Shown piece after piece: positions 43,257 to 52,243 of a stretch of 64,000 nucleotides of DNA (position 1 is the first letter of the stretch; each line of letters starts with the position of its first letter). Where the stretch lies: positions 1 to 64,000 of the forward strand of contig CAYMNF010000001.1 in NCBI GenBank assembly GCA_964391735.1, written 5' to 3'. The position numbers were made by a program, and so were the translations under genes. Below the pieces are notes generated by a model. It was not told the origin of the DNA, did no database searches, and saw nothing but the letters and a program-made list of their open reading frames with translations. This DNA is from CAG-1031 sp964391735. GTDB lineage: Bacteria > Bacteroidota > Bacteroidia > Bacteroidales > Muribaculaceae.

Positions 43257-43862
43257 ATGAAAAATTTACGTTTATTTCTTGTCGTGGCCTTGGTAGGCAT
43301 TGCCGCTGCTGCAAAGTCTGATATCCGTTTCGGTATAAAAGCCGGTCTTGATGTGACCTCACTCCACTTCAGCGAGAAGACATTTGACGCCGACAACCGT
43401 GCCGGTTTCACTGCCGGTATCATGGGTGAGTTTACTGTCCCCGTTATTGGCATCGGTTGCGACCTGTCAGTAATGTACGTGCGCCGCAACTCACGCTGGA
43501 TGGAGGACCAGTTTGGCGATGAGAGCATCAATATGAAGAATGATTACATTGAGATACCTTTGAACCTGAAGTACAAGTTCGGTTTCCTGGGCAGCGGTAA
43601 AATCATCGCCCCCTTCATCACCACCGGCCCCAGCGTGGCGTTCCTCACCAGCCGCACCGCCATCAATGAATTTGCCAAGAACAAGACCTGTGATGTTGCA
43701 TGGAACTTTGGCTTCGGTCTGCAGTTCATCAACAAGATTCAGGTTGCCGCCAGCTACGGCTTGGGTCTGACCAAGGCTGTAGAGTTCTTTGACGGGGTCA
43801 AGAGCGCCGACATCAACGGTAAGAACCGTTACTGGACCGTAACCTTGGCCTATCTGTTCTAA
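43257..43862 (+). CDS. PorT-like outer-membrane beta-barrel protein
   Basis: A 201-residue barrel protein with signal peptide NLRLFLVVALVGIAAAAKS. Strands such as IRFGIKAGLDVTSLHFSEK, CDLSVMYVRRNSRWMED and IEIPLNLKYKFGFLGSGKI are typical of the outer-membrane beta-barrel/PorT family, and the C-terminus YWTVTLAYLF ends in Phe as barrel proteins do. The specific function is unknown. The ATG at 43257 was chosen for the proper signal peptide; the frame is open to 43152, over the microprotein gene. Confidence 0.8.
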   Translation: MKNLRLFLVVALVGIAAAAKSDIRFGIKAGLDVTSLHFSEKTFDADNRAGFTAGIMGEFTVPVIGIGCDLSVMYVRRNSRWMEDQFGDESINMKNDYIEIPLNLKYKFGFLGSGKIIAPFITTGPSVAFLTSRTAINEFAKNKTCDVAWNFGFGLQFINKIQVAASYGLGLTKAVEFFDGVKSADINGKNRYWTVTLAYLF

Positions 43863-43878
43863 GAGGCGCCGCAATCCG

Positions 43879-44364
43879 ATGTGGGAAATCAGTATCCCCC
43901 GGGCCGAATTACAGCTGCGTCGGGAGGTCACAGACGCCATCGGTGTCTATGACCCTCTGCGCGGCAAATGGGTGGTACTGACGCCCGAGGAGTGGGTGCG
44001 CCAGCACTTCACGGCTTGGCTGGTGAGGGACTACGGATTTCCCCCGGCGATGATGGCTAACGAGGTGGGACTACGCCTCAACGGCACCTTGCGCCGGTGT
44101 GACACCGTGGTGTACATGCCACAAGGAATGAGGCCCCTGGCCATCGTTGAGTATAAGGCACCACATATACCTATTACACAAAAGGTCATTGACCAGATTT
44201 TGCGATACAATATAGTGTTGCAGGTGCCGTGCCTGTTGGTGTCAAACGGGCGTAAGGTAATAGGCATGTTAAACCGCAGAGAGGGTACCACAGAATACCT
44301 TGACCGAATACCGGATTATGACCGGCTGAGAGAATACGCTATTTCAAAATTTTACACATTATGA
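43879..44364 (+). CDS. Standalone HsdR N-terminal-type nuclease domain protein
   Basis: A 161-residue protein that matches only the N-terminal nuclease domain of type I restriction subunit HsdR. The PD-(D/E)xK core is visible: RRCDTVVYMPQGMRPLAIVEYKAPH supplies Asp and Glu-x-Lys in two blocks (CDTVVY and IVEYKAP). VTQKVIDQILRYN-like (ITQKVIDQILRYNIVLQVP) follows as in HsdR_N. No helicase, HsdM or HsdS is present, so it is not a type I system. Similar small proteins occur in many Bacteroidota; their role is unknown. It lies 16 bp after the barrel gene and overlaps the galactanase gene by 4 bp. Confidence 0.8.
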   Translation: MWEISIPRAELQLRREVTDAIGVYDPLRGKWVVLTPEEWVRQHFTAWLVRDYGFPPAMMANEVGLRLNGTLRRCDTVVYMPQGMRPLAIVEYKAPHIPITQKVIDQILRYNIVLQVPCLLVSNGRKVIGMLNRREGTTEYLDRIPDYDRLREYAISKFYTL

Positions 44365-45608
44365 AAAAAATCTTTACGCTATGTGCCGCTTTGACCCTTG
44401 TGTGTTCAGGGCTCAATGCCGAGCAGAGATATGTTGGTGGGGATGTTTCCTTGCTTCCGGAGTATGAGCAGGCAGGGGCCATCTACAAGACGCATGACGG
44501 CCAGGTGATAGAACATTTTTTGCCCTGGTGTCATCAACAGGGCATGAACGCCATGCGTGTGCGCCTGTTTGTTGACCCGGCGGCTTTCAAGGCAGCGCAC
44601 CCCAATGATTATGATGCCAATGCCTGCCAGGATATGGCATATATATTGCCGCTGTGCAAGCAGATAAAGGAGGCGGGATTGGACCTGATGCTTGACTTCC
44701 ATTATAGCGACACGTGGGCCGACCCCGTTAAACAGTGGACACCCGAGGCCTGGAAAGACCTCAGTGATGACGCTTTGGTGCAGAAGATTTATGACTATAC
44801 CCGCGAGTGCCTTGAGGCTCTGGCTGCCGAGGGTGTGACCCCGCGCTTTATCCAAACCGGCAACGAGATAAGCTACGGAATGCTGTGGGGCCCCTATAAC
44901 AGCAAGAACCCTGACAAGGTGTATGTTAACAATAACGCTAACTGGGAGCGCTTCGGCAAACTGTTGAACAGTGCCATAAAGGCGTGCAAAGAGGTGTGCC
45001 CCGATGCCGAGATAGTGATACATGTTGAGCGCGTGGCACAACCCACGGTGCTTCAGGATTACTACAAGCGTATGGAAACCCTCGGGGTGGACTATGACAT
45101 CATAGGCCTGAGTTACTACCCCTATTGGCATGGAGACATGGGCAACCTTGACAAGGCCCTCACAACCCTTGAGGGTGCATTCCCGTCAAAGCACATTATG
45201 ATTGTTGAGACCGGTTACTCACTGAAGTGGGCGGTCCCTGGCAGCGACTATGACTATACCTCAAAGTGGCCGTACACCGATGCCGGACAGAACAAATTTG
45301 CGCAAGACCTTGTGTCGACGCTTGAGAAACACCCCGCTGTAAACGGGCTATTCTGGTGGTGGATGGAGTACAACCCGTTCAACACATCATTGTCAGGGTG
45401 GTACAACGCATCGTTGATTGACCCGTATACCGGGCGAGTAACCAGCGCATTTGCCACGATATGCTCATTTGCCGAGGACGCCGCGCTGAGCGTACCCACG
45501 GTGGGCAATGACGGTCCCGTACAATGGTTTGACTTGCAGGGCAGACCGGTGGATGCCGATGCACCGGGGTTGCACATTTCAACCCGGGGCAAGGTACTTG
45601 TTCAATAA
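44361..45608 (+). CDS. Secreted endo-beta-1,4-galactanase (GH53)
   Basis: A 415-residue secreted enzyme that cuts beta-1,4-galactan side chains of pectin (type I arabinogalactan). A signal peptide (KIFTLCAALTLVCSGLNA) leads into a GH53 TIM barrel: YVGGDVSLLPEYEQAGA, MNAMRVRLFVDP and LDLMLDFHYSDTWADP. The acid/base Glu is in RFIQTGNEISYGMLWG and the nucleophile Glu in IMIVETGYSLKW. The last 40 residues (VQWFDLQGRPVDADAPGL, then HISTRGKVLVQ) resemble the short C-terminal domain found on many secreted Bacteroidota proteins. No SusCD pair is next to it, so it is not in a visible polysaccharide utilisation locus. Confidence 0.9.
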   Translation: MKKIFTLCAALTLVCSGLNAEQRYVGGDVSLLPEYEQAGAIYKTHDGQVIEHFLPWCHQQGMNAMRVRLFVDPAAFKAAHPNDYDANACQDMAYILPLCKQIKEAGLDLMLDFHYSDTWADPVKQWTPEAWKDLSDDALVQKIYDYTRECLEALAAEGVTPRFIQTGNEISYGMLWGPYNSKNPDKVYVNNNANWERFGKLLNSAIKACKEVCPDAEIVIHVERVAQPTVLQDYYKRMETLGVDYDIIGLSYYPYWHGDMGNLDKALTTLEGAFPSKHIMIVETGYSLKWAVPGSDYDYTSKWPYTDAGQNKFAQDLVSTLEKHPAVNGLFWWWMEYNPFNTSLSGWYNASLIDPYTGRVTSAFATICSFAEDAALSVPTVGNDGPVQWFDLQGRPVDADAPGLHISTRGKVLVQ

Positions 45609-45611
45609 GAT

Positions 45612-46640
45612 TTAGGCTTGACTGTTCCCTGAGGTTTGCCCCGTGCAAATCTCGGGGAAAGTTCTGCGTTTTTTCAGGTAATAATCAGATATTATATTCG
45701 GGGCCTTAGCCAAGGGGTTTTGCCCCGCTTCGGGTGCTTGATAATCAGATTTGTCCATTTTGGCGTATGAGCGGTGAGCGCGGAACACAGCCCACGCATC
45801 GCGAGGATGTCCCGTTGCCAAAAATGCTCCCATGGCCACCGTGTCGATGAGTCGGCGCCGCAGCAATGCGCTGCGGCGCACGTTTTTAGGCAGATTTTTG
45901 TGCAACATCAGCAGGTTGTTGCGAAAGTTGAGGTAGGTCTTGCGCGGGTTTCCCTGCGGCAGGGTTCCGCCGCCGACATGGTACACACAGCTTTTGCCCA
46001 CGGCTACCACTTTCAGGCCCATGCGTCGCATACGCCAGCACAGGTCAATCTCCTCCATGTGTGCAAAGAATCGGGGGTCAAGGCCCCCGGCTTGCCGGTA
46101 TGCGCGTGTGCGTACCATCAGGCATGCCCCCGAGGCCCAATCACATTCAACGGTGTCGTTATACTGCCCTGAGTCGCGCTCAATTGTGTCAAAGACGCGT
46201 CCGCGGCAGTAGGGGAACCCGTTGCGGTCAAGGAACCCGCCGGCCGCCCCCGCATACTCAAAAAATTCAGGAGCCGTCTGGCTGATGATTTTCGGTTGAC
46301 AGGCCCCGGCATCGGGGTTACCCTCCATGAAATCATACAGCGGCCCGAGCCACCCGGGGGGTGTCTCAACATCGCTGTTCAGCAGAACAGTATATGGGTA
46401 GTCGGTTTGTTCAATAGCGCGGTTATACCCCTCAGAGAACCCTAAGTTTTTGTCAAAGCGCAGCAGTTTCACCTCGGGGAACTCCTTGTCCACCCAATCG
46501 GGGGAGCCGTCTGTTGAACCGTTGTCGGCCACCACCACGTCAGCGATATCCCCGGGGGTGTTCTGCACCACGGAGGGGAGGAATTGACGCAACAGTTTGT
46601 CGCCGTTCCAGTTCAGGATAATCACCGCAACTTTTTTCAC
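45612..46640 (-). CDS. Glycosyltransferase family 2 protein
   Basis: A 342-residue GT-A glycosyltransferase. Starting at the GTG at 46640 it reads MKKVAVIILNWNGDKLLRQF, the classic first strand. VVADNGSTDGSPDWV and YTVLLNSDVETPPGWLGPL carry the nucleotide-sugar and metal-binding acids, and CDWASGACLMVRTRAYRQ follows. It resembles rhamnosyltransferase-type GT2 enzymes of surface polysaccharides. The 40 residues upstream of the GTG resemble nothing, and a -7 element lies there, so the longer frame was rejected. It converges with the galactanase gene, with 3 bp between them. Confidence 0.87.
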   Translation of the reverse strand: MKKVAVIILNWNGDKLLRQFLPSVVQNTPGDIADVVVADNGSTDGSPDWVDKEFPEVKLLRFDKNLGFSEGYNRAIEQTDYPYTVLLNSDVETPPGWLGPLYDFMEGNPDAGACQPKIISQTAPEFFEYAGAAGGFLDRNGFPYCRGRVFDTIERDSGQYNDTVECDWASGACLMVRTRAYRQAGGLDPRFFAHMEEIDLCWRMRRMGLKVVAVGKSCVYHVGGGTLPQGNPRKTYLNFRNNLLMLHKNLPKNVRRSALLRRRLIDTVAMGAFLATGHPRDAWAVFRAHRSYAKMDKSDYQAPEAGQNPLAKAPNIISDYYLKKRRTFPEICTGQTSGNSQA

Positions 46641-46644
46641 GCGG

Positions 46645-46652
46645 CAAAGGTA
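46645..46652 (-). promoter_or_regulatory. Candidate -7 element of the GT2 gene, abutting the start codon
   Basis: The minus strand reads TACCTTTG, then four bases, then the GTG start. If used, the transcript would be leaderless. No TTG was seen at the ideal -33 distance. The divergent gap 46641-46875 (235 bp) also holds the M16 promoter. Confidence 0.45.
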
Positions 46653-46789
46653 AAAAAAATCTGCCGCAAATGGTGCCACCGATACATCGGGAGGCGGGAA
46701 AAATAAAAAAATGCACCTGCGGGATGAAAAAAGCGTCGGTAGGCTGTAACTTTCGGGCAAACTTTGCGTCTAAATTAATGAAGAAACCT

Positions 46790-46797
46790 TATATTTG
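46790..46797 (+). promoter_or_regulatory. Candidate -7 element of the M16 peptidase gene
   Basis: TATATTTG matches TAnnTTTG. A TTTG at 46763-46766 lies 23 bp upstream, slightly wider than ideal. The predicted leader to the ATG at 46876 is about 70 nt. Confidence 0.5.
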
Positions 46798-46875
46798 CAC
46801 ACTGCCAAGTGTGGTGTGTACCCGCAAAGTACCCGCCCGGACACAGTAAAAAGCAATAAACCTAAAACACATAAT

Positions 46876-49728
46876 ATGTTTATCAAAAGTTCATCAAAAT
46901 TTCTGAAGGGCCTTCTGACTACCCTGATGCTTGTTCCGTTTATGGGCAAAGCACAGGCCCCGGGATTTGACCCGGCCCAGATGCAGTTGCCCGTTGACGA
47001 GACGGTGCGCGTTGGACAGTTACCCAACGGGTTGACCTACTATATTCGTCACAACGAGAAGCCCAAAGGCCAGGCTGACTTTTACATTGCCCAGAGGGTG
47101 GGCTCAATACAGGAGGAGGACAACCAGCGCGGATTGGCTCACTTCCTCGAGCACATGTGCTTTAACGGCACCAAGAACTTCCCCGGCAACTCAATGATTG
47201 ACTGGCTGGGGACAGTAGGTGTTAAATTCGGTCAGAACCTGAATGCCTACACCGCTGTTGATGAAACTGTTTACAACATTTCAAATGTTCCGGTAACACG
47301 CCAGGGTGTACAGGACAGCTGTCTGTTGATCTTGCACGACTGGGCCAACGAGCTTCTGCTTGAACCGGAGGAGATTGACAAAGAGCGCGGCGTTATCCAC
47401 CAGGAGTGGCGCAGCCGCAATGTCGGCAACTTCCGCATCCTCACCGACCTTTTGCCGACCCTTTATCCCACCTCAAAATACGCTCACCGCATGCCTATAG
47501 GTACCATGGAGATTGTTGACAATTTCCCCTACCAGGCATTGAGGGACTATTATGAGACTTGGTATCGTCCTGACAACCAGGGTATTGTTGTGGTTGGTGA
47601 TATTGACCCGGATTACATCGAGGGTAAAATCAAGGAGATGTTCAGCGACATCCCCGCTGCCGATGCTAATGCCCCGGCACGTGAGTACTTCCCGGTTCCC
47701 GACCACAAAGGCACCATCTATGCCATCGGTAAGGACCCCGAGATGTCGACAAACGTCGTGCAGTTGATGTTTATCTCAGACCCTCTGCCTGATGCCTATA
47801 AGAACACCCCGATTTATCTGCAGCAGAAGTATCTCGAGAACATGATCAGCACCATGCTGAGCAACCGTTTCAACGATATAGCCTCAAAGCCTGATTCACC
47901 TTTCGCCGGTGCATTCTGCAACTTTGGCGGTTATGTAGTCTCATCACGCACCAAGGATGCCTTGATTGTTGGCGGTGTAGCCAAGGGTATGGACATCGCC
48001 CCGACCTTCGAGGCTGTATACCGTGAGTTGCTGCGTGCCGCACGCGGCGGTTTCACCGTCAGCGAGTATGAGCGCGCCAAGTCAGATTACCTTGCCTCAA
48101 TGGAGCGCGCCTACAACAACCGCGACTCTCGGGAGAACGAGGAGTTTGTAAATACCTACGTGCGCAACTTCCTTGACAAGACCCCTGTTCTGGATGCTGA
48201 CCTCAAGTGGATGATTGCCCAGCAGCTTACCCAAGCCGTTGATGTTAATGTCATCAATGAGGTAATGAAAGAGCTTATCACTGATGACAACCGCGTTGTA
48301 TTGGCAATGCTGGCCGACAAACCCGGCCTGGTAGTTCCCACAGAGGAGAGCCTCAGCCAGATCATTGCCAATGTGAATGCCGAGAACATCGAGGCATACA
48401 AAGAGGAGGTTAAATCTGAGCCCCTGATTGAGAATCTTCGCCCCGCCGGCAACATCGTCAGCGAGAGCCAAAATGAGAAATGGGGTGCAACAGAGTATGT
48501 ACTTTCAAACGGCATAAAAGTTGTTGTGAAACCCACAACCTTCAAGGCCGATGAGATTCTTGTAGACGCCCAGAGCCTGCACGGTATTCAGGACTTCGAT
48601 GCAAAATATACCAACGACATATTGTTTGCTGACTACAGCCTTGACCAGTACAGCCTCGGCAGTTACACCAACCTTGACCTCACCAAATATCTTGCCGGCA
48701 AGAATGTTGGCTTGGGTGTAGGTTTTGATGAGGCAACCACCGACATCAGCGGTTCTGCCACCCCCAAAGACCTTGAGCAACTGTTTGAGCTGCTGTACAT
48801 GGCGTTCACCGACCTGCACTATAATGCCGATGAGTTCACTGCCATGCAGAACACCATGGTGGGTGTGCTGTCAAACCAGGAGAGCAAACCTGAGTTCAAG
48901 TTCAACGAGATACTGCTTAAGAACCTGTACGCAAGCCCGTTCAAGCAGATGATCTCAACAGAAGTCATCAAGAACGCCTCTGCACAGGCTACCACCGAGA
49001 TCGTTAAGCAACTGACCTCAAATCCCGCCGACTTCACCTTCTATATCGTTGGTAATGTCAACGCCGAGACCTTGAAGCCCTTGCTGGCCAAGTATATCGC
49101 CTCACTGCCTACCAACCCCGCCGCAGCCGTCAGCGCCACCCCGACGGTGAGCCCGGCCTTCTGCATCACCCCCGGTGCAGAGACCGTCACCGAGAGCGCC
49201 GAGATGCAGACCCCGCAAACATTTGTCGGCATCTTTGACTCGGCAACCCTGCCGTATGATGTCAAGAACCAGAAGCTTGCCCAGATTGCCGGCCAGGTTT
49301 TGACAAAACGTCTGCTCAACACTGTACGTGAGGACTGGGGCGCCGTTTACTCAATCAGCGCATCAGGCGGTATCAACCGTTTGGGCACCACCAATGCCGT
49401 GCTTCAGACAATCTTCCCGATGAAGCCGGAGGAGAAAGCCCGTGTGCTTGAGTTCATCGCCAACGAGATGAAGGCCATGGAAGGGAACATTACTGCCGAC
49501 GAGGTAGCTCCCGTTGTTGAGTTCATGATCAAGAACAACCGCGAGCAGCAAGAGAACAACAGTGCTTGGCTGAACGCAATGTCAGGTACCCAAATCAACG
49601 GTGTTGACACCTTCAACGGTGCCATCGAGGTACTGAACGGCATTACCGCTCAGGATGTAATGGACTACATGAAGGCCCTCAACGCAGCCGGAAACTACAA
49701 GGTTGTGGTATTAGACCCTAAGCAGTGA
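46876..49728 (+). CDS. M16-family zinc metallopeptidase (pitrilysin-like), secreted
   Basis: A 950-residue secreted peptidase with signal peptide (LKGLLTTLMLVPFMGKAQA). The inverted zinc motif HFLEH is in RGLAHFLEHMCFNGTKNFPG, and the third ligand Glu is expected in the EEIDKERGVIHQEW segment. Two M16 halves are present: the N-terminal half holds the zinc site, while the C-terminal half (from about residue 530, WGATEYVLSNGIKVVVKPT) lacks it and is structural, as usual. It is the size of Bacteroidota two-unit M16 enzymes that degrade peptides in the periplasm. The ATG at 46876 gives the proper signal; the frame is open further upstream. Confidence 0.9.
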   Translation: MFIKSSSKFLKGLLTTLMLVPFMGKAQAPGFDPAQMQLPVDETVRVGQLPNGLTYYIRHNEKPKGQADFYIAQRVGSIQEEDNQRGLAHFLEHMCFNGTKNFPGNSMIDWLGTVGVKFGQNLNAYTAVDETVYNISNVPVTRQGVQDSCLLILHDWANELLLEPEEIDKERGVIHQEWRSRNVGNFRILTDLLPTLYPTSKYAHRMPIGTMEIVDNFPYQALRDYYETWYRPDNQGIVVVGDIDPDYIEGKIKEMFSDIPAADANAPAREYFPVPDHKGTIYAIGKDPEMSTNVVQLMFISDPLPDAYKNTPIYLQQKYLENMISTMLSNRFNDIASKPDSPFAGAFCNFGGYVVSSRTKDALIVGGVAKGMDIAPTFEAVYRELLRAARGGFTVSEYERAKSDYLASMERAYNNRDSRENEEFVNTYVRNFLDKTPVLDADLKWMIAQQLTQAVDVNVINEVMKELITDDNRVVLAMLADKPGLVVPTEESLSQIIANVNAENIEAYKEEVKSEPLIENLRPAGNIVSESQNEKWGATEYVLSNGIKVVVKPTTFKADEILVDAQSLHGIQDFDAKYTNDILFADYSLDQYSLGSYTNLDLTKYLAGKNVGLGVGFDEATTDISGSATPKDLEQLFELLYMAFTDLHYNADEFTAMQNTMVGVLSNQESKPEFKFNEILLKNLYASPFKQMISTEVIKNASAQATTEIVKQLTSNPADFTFYIVGNVNAETLKPLLAKYIASLPTNPAAAVSATPTVSPAFCITPGAETVTESAEMQTPQTFVGIFDSATLPYDVKNQKLAQIAGQVLTKRLLNTVREDWGAVYSISASGGINRLGTTNAVLQTIFPMKPEEKARVLEFIANEMKAMEGNITADEVAPVVEFMIKNNREQQENNSAWLNAMSGTQINGVDTFNGAIEVLNGITAQDVMDYMKALNAAGNYKVVVLDPKQ

Positions 49729-49754
49729 TAACTGTAAAGAAGTAAATTAATAAG

Positions 49755-49796
49755 AGGTAGGGCACCCGGGCCGAGAATAGCCGGGGTGCCCTACCT
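49755..49796 (+). terminator. Hairpin between the M16 and M13 peptidase genes
   Basis: AGGTAGGGCACC (49755-49766) pairs perfectly with GGTGCCCTACCT (49785-49796), with an 18-nt loop that can extend the stem. No U-tract follows, so it could be a terminator or an mRNA-stabilising structure between cotranscribed genes. Confidence 0.55.
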
Positions 49797-49816
49797 GACA
49801 TAATTCAAATACAAAA

Positions 49817-51862
49817 ATGAAAAAGCAATTATTAGCTGTTTTTGGAGCCGTTCTGCTGGGCGTTAGCGGGACCGCGGTTGCCAAGGAACACCTCAAGAGC
49901 CTCAATCCCGCATACATTGATCCGAATGTGCCGGCAGGTGTTGACTTCTACCAACATGTCAATGACGGGTGGTTCAAGGCCCATCCGCTGACCGATGAAT
50001 ACTCACGCTACGGTCAGTTCAACATCCTGAACGACTCAAGCGAAGCCCGTATCCAGGGCATAATCCAGGGCTTGAAGAATACCAATCCCGAGCCCGGGAC
50101 GGTAGCCTACAAGGTGAGCAACATCTATGAGATGGCCATGGACTCAGTGCGTCGTAACCGCGAGGGAGCCGCCCCCATCAAGCCTCTGCTTGCCAAGATC
50201 GAGAAGACCAACCACAAGGGGATGAAAGACCTGTTCCTGTGGATGCACAAGAGCTATGGCTCACCCCTGTGGGGCATCGGGCATATGGAGGATATGGCCG
50301 ACTCAAAACAGTATGCCATGTATGTCGGTGCCGCAGGCCTCGGGTTGGGTGACCGTGATTATTACTTGGAGAACGATGAACGCAATACCGAGGTTCGCAA
50401 CGCGTATCGCACCCTTATCGAGACCCAGATGCAGAATGCCGGTTACCCGGCAAAGGATGCCAAACGCATTGCCAACAATGTGCTGAAGATTGAGACCGCT
50501 TTGGCCGACTCAACCTGGACGCGTGAGGAGAGCCGCAATATCCCGGCAATGTACAATCCCCGCACGTTGGCCGAGGTGAAGAAGGAGTATCCCAACTTCC
50601 CGTGGGACACATTCTTCAGCGCCACTATGGGATTCGAGACCCCGGACAACTTCATCGTCACCACCCCCAACACCGTTAAGCAAGCTGACAAGCTGTTGGG
50701 CAGCCTCACCGACCGTGAGCTTAAGGATCTTTACCTTTGGGAGATTGTCAGCGGGGCAGCCTCTCGTCTGAGCGATGACTTCAGCGACGCATCATTCCGT
50801 TTCAACCAGGTTATGAGCGGCGTTCAGCAACAGCGTCCCCGCTGGAAACGCGCACTGAGTGCCACCGAGGGCTCAATGGGCGAGGCTATCGGTGAGCTGT
50901 ATGTTGCCAAATACTTCCCGCCGTCGTCAAAGGAGTATATGCTCAACCTTGTTGACAACCTGAAGGATGCCCTTGGACAGCATATCCTTGATTTGGACTG
51001 GATGAGCGCCGAGACCAAAGTGAACGCCATGAAGAAACTTGGCAACTTCACCGTTAAGATCGGCTACCCCGACAAGTGGAAAGACTATACCACATTGGTT
51101 ATTGACCCCAACCTGAGTTACTATGAGAACATGCATAACGTGGATATGTGGCATGTTAACGATTATCTGCAGAAGTGGGGCAAGCCCGTTGACAAGAGCG
51201 AGTGGGGTATGACACCGCAAACCATCAACGCGTATTACAACCCCACGGCCAATGAGATTGTCTTCCCGGCCGGTATATTGCAAGCCCCGTTCTTTGACGC
51301 TGAGGCATCAGACGCCGAGAACTATGGCGGTATTGGTGTGGTCATAGGCCACGAGATGACCCATGGATTTGACGACCAAGGCCGTCAGTTCGATGCTGAG
51401 GGTAACATGGTTGACTGGTGGACACCCGCCGATGCCGAGGCTTTTGATGCTAAAACCCAGAAACTGATTGCCCAGTTTGACGAGGTTGAGGTTCTGCCCG
51501 GTCTCCATGCCAACGGCGCCTATACCCTTGGTGAGAATATCGCCGACCAGGGTGGCCTGCGTGTTGCCATGACCGCTTTCAAGAAAGCCCAGCAGAAGAA
51601 AGGTGTTGATATCGAGAGCGAGGAGGCAAAGATTGACGGATTTACCCCCATGGAGGTGTTCTACATGAACTATGGTAACATCTGGGCCGGTAACATCCGC
51701 GACAATGAGATACGCAACCTCACCACTGCTGATGTTCACTCACTTGGCAAAAACCGCGTAAACGTGACTCTGCGCAACATTGAGCCGTTCTTCACCACCT
51801 TTAAGATTACTGAGGGACAGCCTATGTTCCGCCCCGTTGAGGAGCGCGTCGTTATCTGGTAA
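49817..51862 (+). CDS. pepO: M13-family zinc metallopeptidase (neprilysin/PepO-like), secreted
   Basis: A 681-residue secreted endopeptidase with signal peptide KQLLAVFGAVLLGVSGTAVA. The N-terminus of the mature protein has YIDPNVPAGVDFYQHVNDGW, a family signature. The zinc site is VVIGHEMTHGFDDQGRQFD (HExxH), with the third ligand Glu in TLGENIADQGGLRVA. NAYYNPTANEIVFPAGILQ is the substrate-strand motif. The length is normal for PepO. It probably digests peptides in the periplasm or at the surface, like the M16 enzyme encoded upstream. Confidence 0.94.
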   Translation: MKKQLLAVFGAVLLGVSGTAVAKEHLKSLNPAYIDPNVPAGVDFYQHVNDGWFKAHPLTDEYSRYGQFNILNDSSEARIQGIIQGLKNTNPEPGTVAYKVSNIYEMAMDSVRRNREGAAPIKPLLAKIEKTNHKGMKDLFLWMHKSYGSPLWGIGHMEDMADSKQYAMYVGAAGLGLGDRDYYLENDERNTEVRNAYRTLIETQMQNAGYPAKDAKRIANNVLKIETALADSTWTREESRNIPAMYNPRTLAEVKKEYPNFPWDTFFSATMGFETPDNFIVTTPNTVKQADKLLGSLTDRELKDLYLWEIVSGAASRLSDDFSDASFRFNQVMSGVQQQRPRWKRALSATEGSMGEAIGELYVAKYFPPSSKEYMLNLVDNLKDALGQHILDLDWMSAETKVNAMKKLGNFTVKIGYPDKWKDYTTLVIDPNLSYYENMHNVDMWHVNDYLQKWGKPVDKSEWGMTPQTINAYYNPTANEIVFPAGILQAPFFDAEASDAENYGGIGVVIGHEMTHGFDDQGRQFDAEGNMVDWWTPADAEAFDAKTQKLIAQFDEVEVLPGLHANGAYTLGENIADQGGLRVAMTAFKKAQQKKGVDIESEEAKIDGFTPMEVFYMNYGNIWAGNIRDNEIRNLTTADVHSLGKNRVNVTLRNIEPFFTTFKITEGQPMFRPVEERVVIW

Positions 51863-51880
51863 CACAGAATCAAATCCTTA

Positions 51881-51938
51881 AATAACAAAGGGGGGTGTCG
51901 TAATCAAATATAGAGAATTATGACATCCCCCTTTGTTA
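51881..51938 (+). terminator. Strong hairpin terminator after the M13 peptidase gene
   Basis: An 18-base arm at 51881-51898 (ATAACAAAGGGGGGTGTC) pairs with 51921-51938 (GACATCCCCCTTTGTTAT) with one G-U wobble and a 22-nt loop. It closes the M13 transcript 19 bp after its stop codon. Confidence 0.7.
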
Positions 51939-51951
51939 TAAACAGAACCGT

Positions 51952-52203
51952 ATGTCCTTTTTCAGCAGATTGCGTCGGTTTAGATTGAAGACCACCATCA
52001 AGCGGAATATCTATGCATTTATGAGCCTGTTGGGCGTGTTCTGCACCCTCTGGTGGGTGCGGGGGATTGTGGATGAACCAAGATCCGTAAAAATGTGGTT
52101 TAACTTCTTCGGCATGGTCTTCGTTACCTACTTGTGGATAGAGGGATTTATAGGATACCAAAAACGCATACGCAAAGAAAGAGAAAAGCCTGACAGTCAT
52201 TAA
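51952..52203 (+). CDS. Small membrane protein (83 aa), unknown function
   Basis: Not recognised. The product has a basic N-terminus (FFSRLRRFRLKTTIKRN), two likely transmembrane helices (about residues 20-39 and 49-66) and a charged C-terminus (YQKRIRKEREKPDSH). The last 15 codons lie in the 345-bp duplicated block and recur at 54820-54865, after the restriction-modification genes. The stop codon lies inside the hairpin terminator shared with mscL. Confidence 0.6.
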   Translation: MSFFSRLRRFRLKTTIKRNIYAFMSLLGVFCTLWWVRGIVDEPRSVKMWFNFFGMVFVTYLWIEGFIGYQKRIRKEREKPDSH

Positions 52204-52220
52204 CCAACTGCCAGGCTTTT
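52184..52220. terminator. Bidirectional hairpin terminator, 83-aa gene and mscL fragment
   Basis: AAAAGCCTG (52184-52192) pairs with CAGGCTTTT (52212-52220), followed by further T residues, and is flanked by A's on the left, so it works in both directions. It serves the rightward 83-aa gene and the leftward mscL fragment. It is duplicated at 54846-54882. Confidence 0.75.
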
Positions 52221-52243
52221 TTGCTGTATTAAACGGCTATTAT

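Noticed and set aside
43879..44364. Type I restriction system
   Set aside because: Only the HsdR N-terminal domain is present; there is no helicase, HsdM or HsdS.
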